Assembly (NCBI GenBank): GCA_021732995.1
Contig: JAKFWA010000073.1
Span: 50,105-114,104, forward strand
Reading direction: 5' to 3'
DNA from: Planctomycetaceae bacterium
GTDB taxonomy: Bacteria > Planctomycetota > Planctomycetia > Planctomycetales > Planctomycetaceae
DNA: 64,000 nucleotides
Numbering within the stretch: the first letter of the stretch is position 1; each line of letters begins with the position of its first letter. This document shows, one piece after another, positions 9,673-18,191 of this stretch. The notes below the pieces were generated by a model. That model was given only the letters and a program-made list of their open reading frames with translations. It was not told the DNA's origin and searched no databases. The position numbers were made by a program, and so were the translations under genes.

Positions 9673-10341
9673 ATGTCTTCAGAAATCGACAACGGGGCGC
9701 GGCAATCCTCCAACTCCTGGATCTGGATCAGCCTGGGCGTTGCGGCCTGTCTGGGTCTGCTGCTGGGACAAGTGCCGTCTCGAGTGCGACTGCTTGGTCT
9801 GTTTGCCGTCGGCGAAGGCGTGTTGGTTGGCTTGAGCTGCGGCTATTGGGCTCAGCGTGATCACGCAGCCCGCTGTATGAGGTCGAGCGTGCTGGTTGGA
9901 GCATTCGGTGTCGCGGCTTTCACGGGAACGTCGGCGCTGTGGTGGCGGCAATATGCCCATGCACTGGAACGAGACTATCAGGCTGTCCCGCCCAACATGC
10001 TGGCGATGCAACTGCAGTCACAGCCTCCCAAGCCGGGTGAGTCGCACAAGCCCATTACGCCCGATCAGCAGCGGTTGGGCGCGAGCGTCATGGCCGATGC
10101 CTTCAAGGAACGCGGGCCGGAACTGGAAGCTCGCAAGTCTCTGACGGGCTACCTGGTGTTTCGGCTGTTTGGTCTGCTGTCGGCAACGGCCATCGCTGAC
10201 AAGGTTCCGCAGGGCTACGGTCTGTGGGGGACCGAAATGCTTCTGGCAGGAATTGCCGCTGCGATCAGCTTTCGTAAGGCCGGCGCGGATTCGCAGCCAG
10301 CGCAACTGGAAGGTCCAGGGCCGGAGCACCCGCTGACTTAG
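9673..10341 (+). CDS. Hypothetical membrane protein
   Basis: A 222-residue protein with four likely transmembrane helices: around residues 15-33, 37-57 (ending SCGYWAQ), 68-85, and a later pair around 160-200. A soluble loop with many Pro, Gln and Lys residues (about 110-150) lies between the helix groups. No family recognised. ATG 9673 directly follows a purine-rich GGGGCGG stretch. It is the second gene after 9236. Its stop overlaps by four bases the stop of the convergent small lipoprotein gene at 10338, so the two transcripts are antisense at their ends. Confidence 0.7.
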   Translation: MSSEIDNGARQSSNSWIWISLGVAACLGLLLGQVPSRVRLLGLFAVGEGVLVGLSCGYWAQRDHAARCMRSSVLVGAFGVAAFTGTSALWWRQYAHALERDYQAVPPNMLAMQLQSQPPKPGESHKPITPDQQRLGASVMADAFKERGPELEARKSLTGYLVFRLFGLLSATAIADKVPQGYGLWGTEMLLAGIAAAISFRKAGADSQPAQLEGPGPEHPLT

Positions 10342-10694
10342 AAGCCGTCCGAGAAAGATGAGGGTGCGGTTGGTTGCTCAGGCTCTTTCTGAGGCGTCTT
10401 CAAGTCGGTGCGCGGCATCGCTTCACGACTTCCAAACAGGCTCCAGCCGCCGCTTTTGCGTTTAGCGTCCTTGTCCGGAACGGATTCGGGATGAGCCGGC
10501 GCTTCCAACTCGACGCTTTCGCCACGCGGCGTATCTTTGGACACAAGCACTACGGCATCCTCGCGGAACTCGCGGGAAGCAGAGCTGTGGCCAGCAGACC
10601 GGCAGCCAATGATCGTCAGGGAAAGGAGCGTTACCGTGAGAACTCGCGTCAGCAACATCGAAGCAGCCCAAGCGGAAACAGGGTCCATCCTCAT
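10338..10694 (-). CDS. Small lipoprotein
   Basis: A 118-residue predicted lipoprotein. A hydrophobic leader ends in the lipobox LTIIGC (Cys31 from the ATG at 10694, or Cys19 if translation starts at the ATG at 10658, which gives a more typical leader). After the Cys the chain is charged and low in complexity (RESVELEAPAHPES, DKDAKRKSGG) with no recognisable fold. It is probably anchored to a membrane facing the periplasm. A second small lipoprotein gene sits 51 bp upstream on the same strand, suggesting a small envelope operon. No function can be assigned. Confidence 0.6.
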   Translation of the reverse strand: MRMDPVSAWAASMLLTRVLTVTLLSLTIIGCRSAGHSSASREFREDAVVLVSKDTPRGESVELEAPAHPESVPDKDAKRKSGGWSLFGSREAMPRTDLKTPQKEPEQPTAPSSFSDGF

Positions 10695-10744
10695 TCACGG
10701 CGTGCCGGTGATTTGCCTCCTGCGAGGCCATCCCGTGGCAGTGT

Positions 10745-10903
10745 CTACTCTTCCTGCAATTCAGGTTCCCATTGTTGTGGGACCGACTGAATGCTGGGAA
10801 CAGGGACGCCATGAAAGTCGCGCATGCTCATCGACAATCGCCCGAAGTGGCATCCAGCCAAAACCGCCCCCAGCGACAGGAGCAGCGTGAGGCGAAGGAT
10901 CAT
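10745..10903 (-). CDS. Very small lipoprotein
   Basis: A 52-residue predicted lipoprotein: short positively charged start, hydrophobic core LTLLLSLGAV and lipobox LAGC, then about 34 residues (HFGRLSMSMRDFHG...). I start at ATG 10903 because it puts the leader at the N-terminus; the frame is open further to ATG 10936 and TTG 10951. No strong Shine-Dalgarno fits any of these. It precedes the lipoprotein gene at 10338-10694 on the same strand. Function unknown. Confidence 0.5.
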   Translation of the reverse strand: MILRLTLLLSLGAVLAGCHFGRLSMSMRDFHGVPVPSIQSVPQQWEPELQEE

Positions 10904-11081
10904 TCCACCGAGTTTTGAGCTTTTGCAGCCATCCATGGCATTCTCGATCAAGTGTTGGCCAAAGATCGAAACAACTTGGGGTAGATATCAGGAACCCCAA
11001 AACCTTGGAAGATCAGCTCTTCCGGCGGTTTTCCCCGTTTCGAATGGCGTTCACTCTGCAATGAGCCCTTTCGGCTAACGG

Positions 11082-12791
11082 TTAGTGGCCCAATGAAGGT
11101 GCGGAACACGCAAGGTGGTTCGGTCGCGTGCGTCGGCCGTTCAGTAACGCCCCGATCCACGTGTAGCGGACCAGCAGGTGATAAGAGAGCAGCAGGATGC
11201 CAGTAACCGCAACGCACAGCAGCAGGAACTTTGGCACTGCCGGAATTGGCCAATCGCGGATCAAGTGTTGAGCCGCGATGACCAGAGGCAGGTGAGCCAG
11301 GTAGAGCCAGTAAGACGAATCCGAGATGTATCGGATCGTCCGATTTTCGCGCGTCAGCAGGCGACGGCAGAGTCCGATGGCCCCAAACGTCATCAGCCAG
11401 ACGTAGCCCACCTGGATGACGCTGGACATCACGACGAACGGCATGACCTGCAATCCGATTGGCAACAGCACCAGCAACGCCGTTGGTAGAGTCATCCACC
11501 ACCAACGGCCCACTCGCCCTTCGGTATCATCACTGACGAAATACAAAGCTCCGAAGCCGAAAAAGATTCCGTAGTAGAACAGCAAGTGCGGCTGCGGAAT
11601 TACTCCCACCGATGTATCCGGTCCGAAACTCGGGGACAGCGTGCCCATCAGCAGTTGCGGCAGCACAGTGAGCGGCAGCAGCCAACAGGCACGTGCGGGA
11701 GACAACACCAGCCAGCGCGGTAGAGCCTTCAGTCCAACCCGCTCCGCGACCCACACGCACGCCGCAAACAGTGGGACGAGCCAGCACAGGAACCATAAGA
11801 ACCACAGGTGAGCGAACACGTCGGTATGAATCAGATGCAGCGGCGAAGCTGTGGAACTCCATCGGACTTTCCAGAAGTCTGAGCCAAGCCACCCCGCGTA
11901 AGCCGATCGAAGCGCACGTAAATGGCTGTTCAGACCGCCGCCTTCACTGCCGGATGCCGCAGCTTCGGGCTGCGTGTTCGCTGGCAGCAGTTTGACGCAC
12001 TCTTCGCGGCCGGTTCGCACTTGTTCCTCGGAGCGCAACGGGATCTTCAACAGACCGGCGAGGAACTGCGTGAGTTCCCAGTCTGCCTGCGCGGCTTCAA
12101 CCGGGACGTTACCGCGTTCGTTGCGTGCACTTGGATCAGCACCAGCGTCCAGTAACTGCCGCGCGATCGCCGGATAGCCCAGGAAGACCGCGCTGTGCAG
12201 CGGAGTGGAACCATCCCCGTTGGCCGCTTTGACGTTGGCTCCATGTTCAAGCAACACGCGAGTGCTGTCCTCATCACCCAGCATGGCCGCCCATGACAGC
12301 ATCGTCACTTTGAAGTCGGGATCTAGCTGATTGACGTCAGCTCCGTCGGCAATGAACTGCTCGACGCTGGCTGTGTCGTGTTTGCGAATGGCCGAAAGCA
12401 GGTTGTTCGCCGGCTTGGAAACGTCCTCGGTGATGCGCGGACCGGAGGTCATAGCCCACTGAGACGCCCAGTGCGTCGCCGGAATGACCGTCATCAGACC
12501 GAGCAGGCACGGGATGAAGACGCGCTGAAATCGATGCTTCAGCAGGGCTTTCAGCCCCTTCTGCCGCCAGAGCATCGCCGTGAAAAAGCCGCTCACGACA
12601 AAGAACAGCGGCATGCGAAAGCCATGCACCACCACGAAGAACAATTCAAAGATGTCATCTTGCTGAGAATCCTGCGCCGGCCACGGAAACGGCGTAAACG
12701 ACAATGCCGCATGCAGCCCGATCCCCAACAACATCGCAAACGCACGGAGAGCGTCCAGATCGTGTCGACGTGCAGGAGCCGGGTCGGTCAT
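11082..12791 (-). CDS. Acyltransferase-3 family membrane protein with inserted ankyrin repeats
   Basis: A 569-residue membrane protein. The N-terminus (RRHDLDALRAFAMLLGIGLH, with the family's key Arg/Asp/His pattern) and the many C-terminal helices match the acyltransferase 3 family (OpgC/OafA-like), which O-acylates periplasmic or surface glycans. Residues 128-245 interrupt this fold: they contain three to four ankyrin repeats (VEQFIADGADVNQLD, VLLEHGANVKAANGDGSTPLH, QLLDAGADPSARNERG). The block sits after the third hydrophobic segment and before the helix around residue 330. There is no frameshift: the frame is continuous and composition is even. Substrate is unknown. The ankyrin block probably docks a partner or glycan enzyme. 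Confidence 0.85.
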   Translation of the reverse strand: MTDPAPARRHDLDALRAFAMLLGIGLHAALSFTPFPWPAQDSQQDDIFELFFVVVHGFRMPLFFVVSGFFTAMLWRQKGLKALLKHRFQRVFIPCLLGLMTVIPATHWASQWAMTSGPRITEDVSKPANNLLSAIRKHDTASVEQFIADGADVNQLDPDFKVTMLSWAAMLGDEDSTRVLLEHGANVKAANGDGSTPLHSAVFLGYPAIARQLLDAGADPSARNERGNVPVEAAQADWELTQFLAGLLKIPLRSEEQVRTGREECVKLLPANTQPEAAASGSEGGGLNSHLRALRSAYAGWLGSDFWKVRWSSTASPLHLIHTDVFAHLWFLWFLCWLVPLFAACVWVAERVGLKALPRWLVLSPARACWLLPLTVLPQLLMGTLSPSFGPDTSVGVIPQPHLLFYYGIFFGFGALYFVSDDTEGRVGRWWWMTLPTALLVLLPIGLQVMPFVVMSSVIQVGYVWLMTFGAIGLCRRLLTRENRTIRYISDSSYWLYLAHLPLVIAAQHLIRDWPIPAVPKFLLLCVAVTGILLLSYHLLVRYTWIGALLNGRRTRPNHLACSAPSLGH

Positions 12792-13090
12792 CTGTGAATA
12801 TCCCGAGGAATGCGGAAAAGCCTGGTATTGAGCAGACGATCAAGCGGCAACGAGAACGTTCTGCGAATCGAACGAACGACTTGCGAAAACAGAGTAACGT
12901 GCGTCGATCTGTGTCGGATCACGCCGATCTACCCGGCAATCGTCAAGCGGGTTTCTTTCCGACGCATCAGGATGAACTCGGAACTTGGCTCGCCGTATTC
13001 TGATCAGGACTGCCGCCTCTTATCAGTAAGCCTGTATGCTCTACCGGTACTGGGCGAACCACTTGACGATATAGGCCTAAGGAGAGGTAA

Positions 13091-13561
13091 TTGTCGCAGC
13101 AGAATCCTGAGCAATCCGTTGTTGGCTCCACGGCAACGCATTCATCTGGTGAGTCTCTGTCTCCAGGCACGCTCTTTACGACGCTCGTTGCGATTTGGGT
13201 GCTGTGTGTTTGCGTGCTGATCGAGGTCACCAATTTCCAGGCGGACTTCTACCTGCCTCGCGGTGAGGTCAATGAATTCGGAGATCTTGTTCCGTGGCGC
13301 GTGCTGCGGCCTGAGCGTGCGATGGAACTCGGAATAACTCTGAGCGATGCCGAGGTCGCCAGGGGGCGATTGCGAGATTATATGGCGCTCGGGCTGTTGC
13401 AGTACCCGCTTGCTGGAATTGTCTTGTTGATCAGTTTTGTTCAACTCACTGGAGACCGCCATGGCAATTCGCTTCGCTTGGCGAGGTTCAATTTTGGCGT
13501 CGCATTGCTGGCGCTGATGCTTGCGTTCTATCGCGGTTATCTCACCAGCCTAGGCGGGTAA
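13091..13561 (+). CDS. Hypothetical membrane protein with TTG start
   Basis: A 156-residue protein with helices at about residues 28-46, 103-120 and 132-150, the first being a signal-anchor type. The segment between them (QADFYLPRGEVNEFGDLV...LSDAEVARGRLRDYM) is probably periplasmic. The start is TTG 13091, strongly supported by AAGGAG with a 6-nt spacer. No family recognised. It stands between the acyltransferase gene (divergent) and smpB. Confidence 0.72.
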   Translation: MSQQNPEQSVVGSTATHSSGESLSPGTLFTTLVAIWVLCVCVLIEVTNFQADFYLPRGEVNEFGDLVPWRVLRPERAMELGITLSDAEVARGRLRDYMALGLLQYPLAGIVLLISFVQLTGDRHGNSLRLARFNFGVALLALMLAFYRGYLTSLGG

Positions 13562-13804
13562 CCGGGTTGCTTAGTTGGTGACGTAGAGGCGATCGTCAGC
13601 TTGGACGATCGCGCCCGGTGGCCGCACGGCGTCATCTTTTCATAGAAGTGCAGTCAATTCGCTCTGAACCGGCGTAATCGGGAACTGTCTGGGTAGGACT
13701 TTTCGCCAGCGGGCACCAAGATATGGTATGGAGTAGCGGTTTGCGGCGAGACCTGGATGGGTTCGGAAGCAGATCTGGCTGCGGCGAGCGTTCGAGGAAC
13801 AGGT

Positions 13805-14293
13805 ATGGCTGACAAGAAGAAACAAAAGACCAAGGAAGATCCCAACGAGAAGCGCGTCTGCACCAACCGCAAGGCACGCTTCAACTATGAGATCCTCGAC
13901 GAAATCGAATGCGGGATCGTGCTGGCCGGCAGCGAGGTGAAGAGCATCCGCAGCGGCAAGATCTCCATCGAAGAGGGGTACGCGCGCATTCGCGACGGCC
14001 AGTTGTACCTCGTCAACTGCAACATCAACGAGTACCCGCAAGCCAACTTGATGAATCATGAACCGACTCAGGTTCGCAAGCTGCTGCTGCATCGCCGCGA
14101 ACTGGATCGCTTCGCCGCGCGGGCCGAGGAACGCGGTTTCACGCTGGTACCGCTCGAAGTGTTCTTCAGCCGAGGTTTCGTCAAAGTGAAAATTGGGCTC
14201 GCGAAGGGTCGCAAGGAGTACGACAAACGCGACAAAATCAAACGTGACACCGACCGTAACGAGATGCGGAGCGCCAAGCTCAAGCGGGTATAG
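13805..14293 (+). CDS. smpB: SsrA (tmRNA)-binding protein SmpB
   Basis: Binds tmRNA and delivers it to stalled ribosomes for trans-translation. The 162 residues match family length. Seen: RKARFNYEILDEIECGIVLAG, SEVKSIRSGK, INEYPQAN, and the basic C-terminal tail DKRDKIKRDTDRNEMR that enters the mRNA channel. I start at ATG 13805 rather than 16 codons upstream, because SmpB begins with a short Lys-rich tail. The tmRNA gene (ssrA) was not seen in the window. It begins a rightward series of five genes. Confidence 0.96.
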   Translation: MADKKKQKTKEDPNEKRVCTNRKARFNYEILDEIECGIVLAGSEVKSIRSGKISIEEGYARIRDGQLYLVNCNINEYPQANLMNHEPTQVRKLLLHRRELDRFAARAEERGFTLVPLEVFFSRGFVKVKIGLAKGRKEYDKRDKIKRDTDRNEMRSAKLKRV

Positions 14294-14349
14294 GTGGGCG
14301 GCCGGCATTGCAGCGTTCCGACAACCTGATGTGACATCGAAAGTTCAAC

Positions 14350-15264
14350 GTGCTGGATTTTCTGAAGCAGTTCTTCCAAGGCAAACCAAAGGTCTTCAAG
14401 ACGGATATCCCGCGCCGGTTTGAACTGCTGAGCCCTGTTGGCCAGGGCACGATGTCCAAGGTCTGGCGCGCCCGCGATTCGCATTCAGGCCGCATTGTCG
14501 CGGTGAAAGTGCTCGACAAGGTGAAGACCGAACGTCACGAAGCACGCTTCACCGGTCTGAAGAAACCCTGCGAGGGTGAAATTGCCCGCAAGCTGGAACA
14601 CCTCAACATCGTCAAGACGCTGGACCACGGTGTCACCACAGATAACGAACAGTTTCTGGTGATGGACTTTATCGAGGGCGTCGGGTTGTCGTACCTGATC
14701 GACGCGCAGAACGAGACCATGCAGAAGCTGCGACTGAACCTGATGATTCAACTCGGCGACGCGCTGGAGTATTTCCATCAGGCAGGCTTCATTCATCGTG
14801 ACATGTGTCCGCGCAACATCATTGTCGACGAAGAAAACGTCCTGAAGTTGATTGATTTCGGCCTGGCCGTTCCGAACACCGCTGAATTCCGAAGGCCCGG
14901 CAATCGCACCGGCACCGCGAATTACATGGCTCCGGAACTCATCAAGCGGCAAACGACCGATCTGCGGATTGATGTCTTTTCGTACGCGGTGACCTGCTAT
15001 GAAATGTGGACTAAGCACTTGCCGTGGGAAGCCGCGCAGTCGCTGGACGCGGTGTTGAAGCACATCAACAAGCCCGGTACCGACATTCGCACGCTGGTCC
15101 CGACGATTGACGAGCAGGTCGCGGCAACGATCATGAAAGGGCTCGAACGCGAGCCGCGCGATCGCTGGCAGACGGTCGGAGAGATGCTGGCACCGCTGCG
15201 CGAAGCTGAGGAACGCTTGCGTGAAGCGAAGAAAAAGAAGAAGTCACCAGGCGCGAAGCCGTGA
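14350..15264 (+). CDS. Hanks-type protein kinase with atypical catalytic loop
   Basis: A 304-residue cytoplasmic kinase with no receptor or transmembrane part. Seen: Gly-rich loop GQGTMSKV (31-38), VAVK with ATP-anchoring Lys53, Glu near residue 76, DFG at 169-171, and a GTANYMAPE activation segment. The catalytic loop reads HRDMCPRN (149-156): the usual Lys two after Asp is Cys, and an Arg stands four after Asp, as in the tyrosine-kinase loop HRDLAARN. The catalytic Asp and Asn are kept, so activity is likely. GTG 14350 starts the frame. The chain ends in a Lys-rich tail. It lies 44 bp before a DUF58 gene and may be co-transcribed with it. Confidence 0.88.
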   Translation: MLDFLKQFFQGKPKVFKTDIPRRFELLSPVGQGTMSKVWRARDSHSGRIVAVKVLDKVKTERHEARFTGLKKPCEGEIARKLEHLNIVKTLDHGVTTDNEQFLVMDFIEGVGLSYLIDAQNETMQKLRLNLMIQLGDALEYFHQAGFIHRDMCPRNIIVDEENVLKLIDFGLAVPNTAEFRRPGNRTGTANYMAPELIKRQTTDLRIDVFSYAVTCYEMWTKHLPWEAAQSLDAVLKHINKPGTDIRTLVPTIDEQVAATIMKGLEREPRDRWQTVGEMLAPLREAEERLREAKKKKKSPGAKP

Positions 15265-15308
15265 TTGTGCGAGGATGCCCGACCCGTCAGCCAGGATTGT
15301 GACTCTCT

Positions 15309-16205
15309 ATGGCCACCAGCGAACAGTATCTCAAGCCGGAAGTGATCCAGACGGTCTCGCGGCTTGACCTGCGCGCGCGGTTCATCGTCGAAGGCTTTTT
15401 GTCGGGCCTGCATGCCAGTCCGTTTCAGGGCTTCAGCGTCGAGTTTAGCGAGCATCGCCGTTACTCGCAGGGCGACGACCCCAACGACATCGACTGGCTG
15501 GTCTTCGCGAAAACCGATCGCTTCTACATCAAGAAGTATCAGGCCGAGACCAACATCACGGGCTATCTGCTGATGGACCTGTCCGAGAGCATGGCCTACA
15601 CATACCGGCAGCAGCTCACGAAGTTTGATTACTCGATCTGCCTGGCCGCCGCGCTCAGCTACCTGATGATTCACCAGCAGGACCCGGTCGGACTGGTCGC
15701 GTTTGGTGAGAAAATTCAGTACAGCCTGCCCGCCCGCAGCAAACGCACGCAACTGGCCAACATCCTCGCACTGTTGTCGAAGGCCAAGCCGCTCGGTCCG
15801 ACGGAGATTGCCGCCAACCTGAAGCGAGTCGCCGCGATGGTCAAACATCGCTGCCTGCTGATGGTGTTCTCTGACCTGCTGACAGATTCAGAGCCCGTCA
15901 TTTCAGCACTGCGGCTGCTAAAATACGCCGGGCATGACATCATCGTGTTCCATGTGCTGGACGAAGCTGAGGTCACGTTCCCGTTCGACGGCGTGGTTGA
16001 CCTGAAGGACCCCGAGACCGATCAATCGCTGATCATTGATGCCGACGGCATCCGGGCCGATTACATCGAAACGCTGACCGCCTTGCGCGAGAACTACAAA
16101 CAGTCTTGCCGCTCGATCGGAGTGGACTACGTACCGCTCGACACCAGCATGCCCTTCGATCGCGCGCTGCTCGAATACCTGTCCCAACGCCGGGGCAGGT
16201 TCTAG
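15309..16205 (+). CDS. DUF58 / vWA-like protein
   Basis: A 298-residue soluble DUF58 protein. The family is normally encoded beside a MoxR-type AAA+ ATPase and is thought to help assemble metal or substrate complexes. Seen: the hallmark RRYSQGDDPNDIDW-type segment (here EHRRYSQGDDPNDIDW), then a von Willebrand factor A fold with an intact metal-site motif DLSES (in LLMDLSESMAY). There is no transmembrane helix. No moxR is adjacent; the upstream gene is the atypical kinase and the downstream gene a HAD hydrolase. ATG 15309 fits family length. Confidence 0.87.
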   Translation: MATSEQYLKPEVIQTVSRLDLRARFIVEGFLSGLHASPFQGFSVEFSEHRRYSQGDDPNDIDWLVFAKTDRFYIKKYQAETNITGYLLMDLSESMAYTYRQQLTKFDYSICLAAALSYLMIHQQDPVGLVAFGEKIQYSLPARSKRTQLANILALLSKAKPLGPTEIAANLKRVAAMVKHRCLLMVFSDLLTDSEPVISALRLLKYAGHDIIVFHVLDEAEVTFPFDGVVDLKDPETDQSLIIDADGIRADYIETLTALRENYKQSCRSIGVDYVPLDTSMPFDRALLEYLSQRRGRF

Positions 16206-16340
16206 ATTCCTCGCTCCAGACGAGCATCCCGCGTTGCCGGCCTTTACGAAAAGCTCATTGCGAGACTTTTTGGACCGCGGGCACATAAGTCCTTATGATG
16301 CACGCGCCTCGTCTTTTCTTCCCCGAATTTCAGTTGAAAT

Positions 16341-17039
16341 ATGGCTCACCTGGTTCCTGACCGACCGATTCGCGCGGTCGCGTTTGATCTCGACGGACTG
16401 ATCTACAACACCGAGCACGTCTTCAATCGCACGGCCGTGCAGATGGTTGCCAATCGCAATCTGCCCATGCCGCCGGACCTGCTGAAAAGCATGATGGGAC
16501 GCCGCGCCGAGGAAAGTTTCCTCGTCATGAAGCAGATGCTTAACCTGGCGGATTCGATTGAATCGCTGCAGCAGGAAGCCTGGGCCAGCTTCTTTGACAT
16601 GCTCGATCTGCACCTGCGGCCGATGCCGGGGCTGTTCGAACTGCTGTCGCACCTGGAAACCTGCCAGTTGCCGAAAGCGGTCGCGACATCGTCGCCGCGG
16701 TGGTACATGGAACGCATGCTGGGACGGCATGAACTGGCTTCGCGGTTCTCGTTCGCATTAACCGCCGAGGATGTGAAGCTCGGCAAGCCGAACCCAGAGA
16801 TCTATCTGAAAGCTGCGGCTGGACTGGGGGTAGACCCCGCAGAGATGCTGGTGCTAGAGGACAGTGAAGCGGGCACGCGTGCTGCGGCCGCTGCCGGCGC
16901 GTTTGTGATTTCTGTCCCGCACGAACACAGCAGCCACCATGACTTCAGTGTGGCGAAACGCGTGGCGAAGCAACTGGATGATGTTTTGATTATGGAACTG
17001 TTGAGCCCGCTCGCGAGGTCTACGGTTTCTGCCTCGTAA
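16341..17039 (+). CDS. HAD-superfamily hydrolase, beta-phosphoglucomutase-like
   Basis: A 232-residue cytoplasmic HAD hydrolase. Seen: motif I DLDGL with the nucleophile Asp in AVAFDLDGLIYNTEHV, motif II region ATSSPRWY, motif III KLGKPNPEIYL, and motif IV LVLEDSEAG. The helical cap between motifs I and II fits subfamily IA (phosphatases and phosphomutases such as YcjU/GPH-like). The substrate cannot be inferred. The secreted phosphatase-like gene starts only 10 bp after its stop, so the two are probably one operon. Confidence 0.87.
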   Translation: MAHLVPDRPIRAVAFDLDGLIYNTEHVFNRTAVQMVANRNLPMPPDLLKSMMGRRAEESFLVMKQMLNLADSIESLQQEAWASFFDMLDLHLRPMPGLFELLSHLETCQLPKAVATSSPRWYMERMLGRHELASRFSFALTAEDVKLGKPNPEIYLKAAAGLGVDPAEMLVLEDSEAGTRAAAAAGAFVISVPHEHSSHHDFSVAKRVAKQLDDVLIMELLSPLARSTVSAS

Positions 17040-17049
17040 GGAGTGCATC

Positions 17050-17634
17050 ATGTCGCTCGGTCGCCCTTTTATGACGCTTGTTCTGCTGCTGTTCATCCCG
17101 GGCTTCGCGGCTCGAGTCGACGGTCTTTGCGCGGACGAACCAAAGACCAAGGAGGTCAAGAAACCGCAACTGGAAGCCTGCAAGCTCGGTGACATCCACA
17201 AGATCTCACGCTTCGATTCTGTCTTTCTGGCTGGTGAGCCCACTGAAGATGACTTCAAACTGGCCAAGGAGAAAGAGGGCGTCAAAACGGTGATCAACCT
17301 GCGCACGCAGGATGAACTCGACTGGGACGAAGCAGCCGCCGCGAAGAAGCTGGGGATGGATTATTTTCATTTGCCGATCGGCTCGGCAGCCGCGCTGAAG
17401 GATGAGACCTTCACGAAGTCACGACAACTGCTGAGCGACAAGAAGCGGCACCCGGTGCTGCTGCACTGTGCGTCGGCGAATCGAGTCGGTGCGGTGTGGC
17501 TGGTGCACCGCGTGCTCGATCAACAAGTGCCGTACGACAAGGCTCTGGACGAGGCCAAAAAGGTCGGCCTCAAGTCCGCGGATCTGGAAGCCAAGGCCAA
17601 GGACTACATCACGCGCGAATCGGCGAAGAAATAG
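17050..17634 (+). CDS. Secreted DUF442-type tyrosine phosphatase-like protein
   Basis: A 194-residue protein with a signal peptide (FMTLVLLLFIPGFAARVDG), so it is probably periplasmic. It carries a cysteine-phosphatase P-loop of the CX5R type, HCASANRVG, and an upstream FLAGEPTEDDFKLAKEKEG segment that places it near the beta-lactamase-hydrolase-like phosphatase (DUF442) group. Catalysis needs this Cys and Arg, and a candidate general acid lies in the DWDEAA or later Asp region. Substrate unknown. It follows the HAD gene by 10 bp, with the phosphate operon 557 bp further on. Confidence 0.8.
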   Translation: MSLGRPFMTLVLLLFIPGFAARVDGLCADEPKTKEVKKPQLEACKLGDIHKISRFDSVFLAGEPTEDDFKLAKEKEGVKTVINLRTQDELDWDEAAAAKKLGMDYFHLPIGSAAALKDETFTKSRQLLSDKKRHPVLLHCASANRVGAVWLVHRVLDQQVPYDKALDEAKKVGLKSADLEAKAKDYITRESAKK

Positions 17635-18191
17635 AAGAAATAGCGGACCATTCAGGCTGAACTGACTGGTAGCTGAAGTCGCGAGACTGCAGTACGACCG
17701 ACCTCTCTCAAGTTCGGCGACACCACAATTCGACTCCGATCGACAGCGTGCTGGACAGACTCTCAACCGTTCCACAGCAGTGGGTTCGCCCAAACTACCT
17801 GACCTCTCTCGGGTGCCAAGTCTTTGCTGAGAGGTCCATACATACGGGATTAAACCTCTGGAGGGAAAACTCTCCGTGTAGCCCGCGGCAGAGCACGGCA
17901 TCCGAGCCAATTCGGTGGCTGAATCCGCTGGACTCCACATTCCATTAATCGGGTCGCCTACGGCCGAAATGGCTAAAATTCAGCCATTTTCAGACACGCG
18001 AGAGCATTAGTTCTCAGAATCTGAACTGGCTCGCTCGCTCGACATTCACGGGAATTGTGAAGACAACTTCCTAGAGTCTTAACAATTCAGTTTTAGCATC
18101 GCGGGCAGTGGCCGCTCTGAAGTACCGCTGTTCGTAGCCCTTCGCGTGGCCGTTTGAGCACCGCATGAAATACTTCAGGAGTTGACCCCTT
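17635..18191. promoter_or_regulatory. Intergenic region before the pst operon
   Basis: About 560 bp without a credible gene. A stem of 8 bp, AAATGGCT (17967-17974) and AGCCATTT (17982-17989) with a 7-nt loop and flanking T's, could end the upstream operon. The A/T-rich stretch around 18050-18100 probably holds the pst promoter. I could not identify a convincing PhoB box: no pair of CTGTCAT-like repeats was found. AGGAG precedes pstS by about 10 nt. Confidence 0.45.

Noticed and set aside
18001..18191. Possible PhoB-binding box before pstS
   Set aside because: I looked for paired CTGTCAT-like repeats and did not find a convincing pair; only A/T-rich sequence is present.
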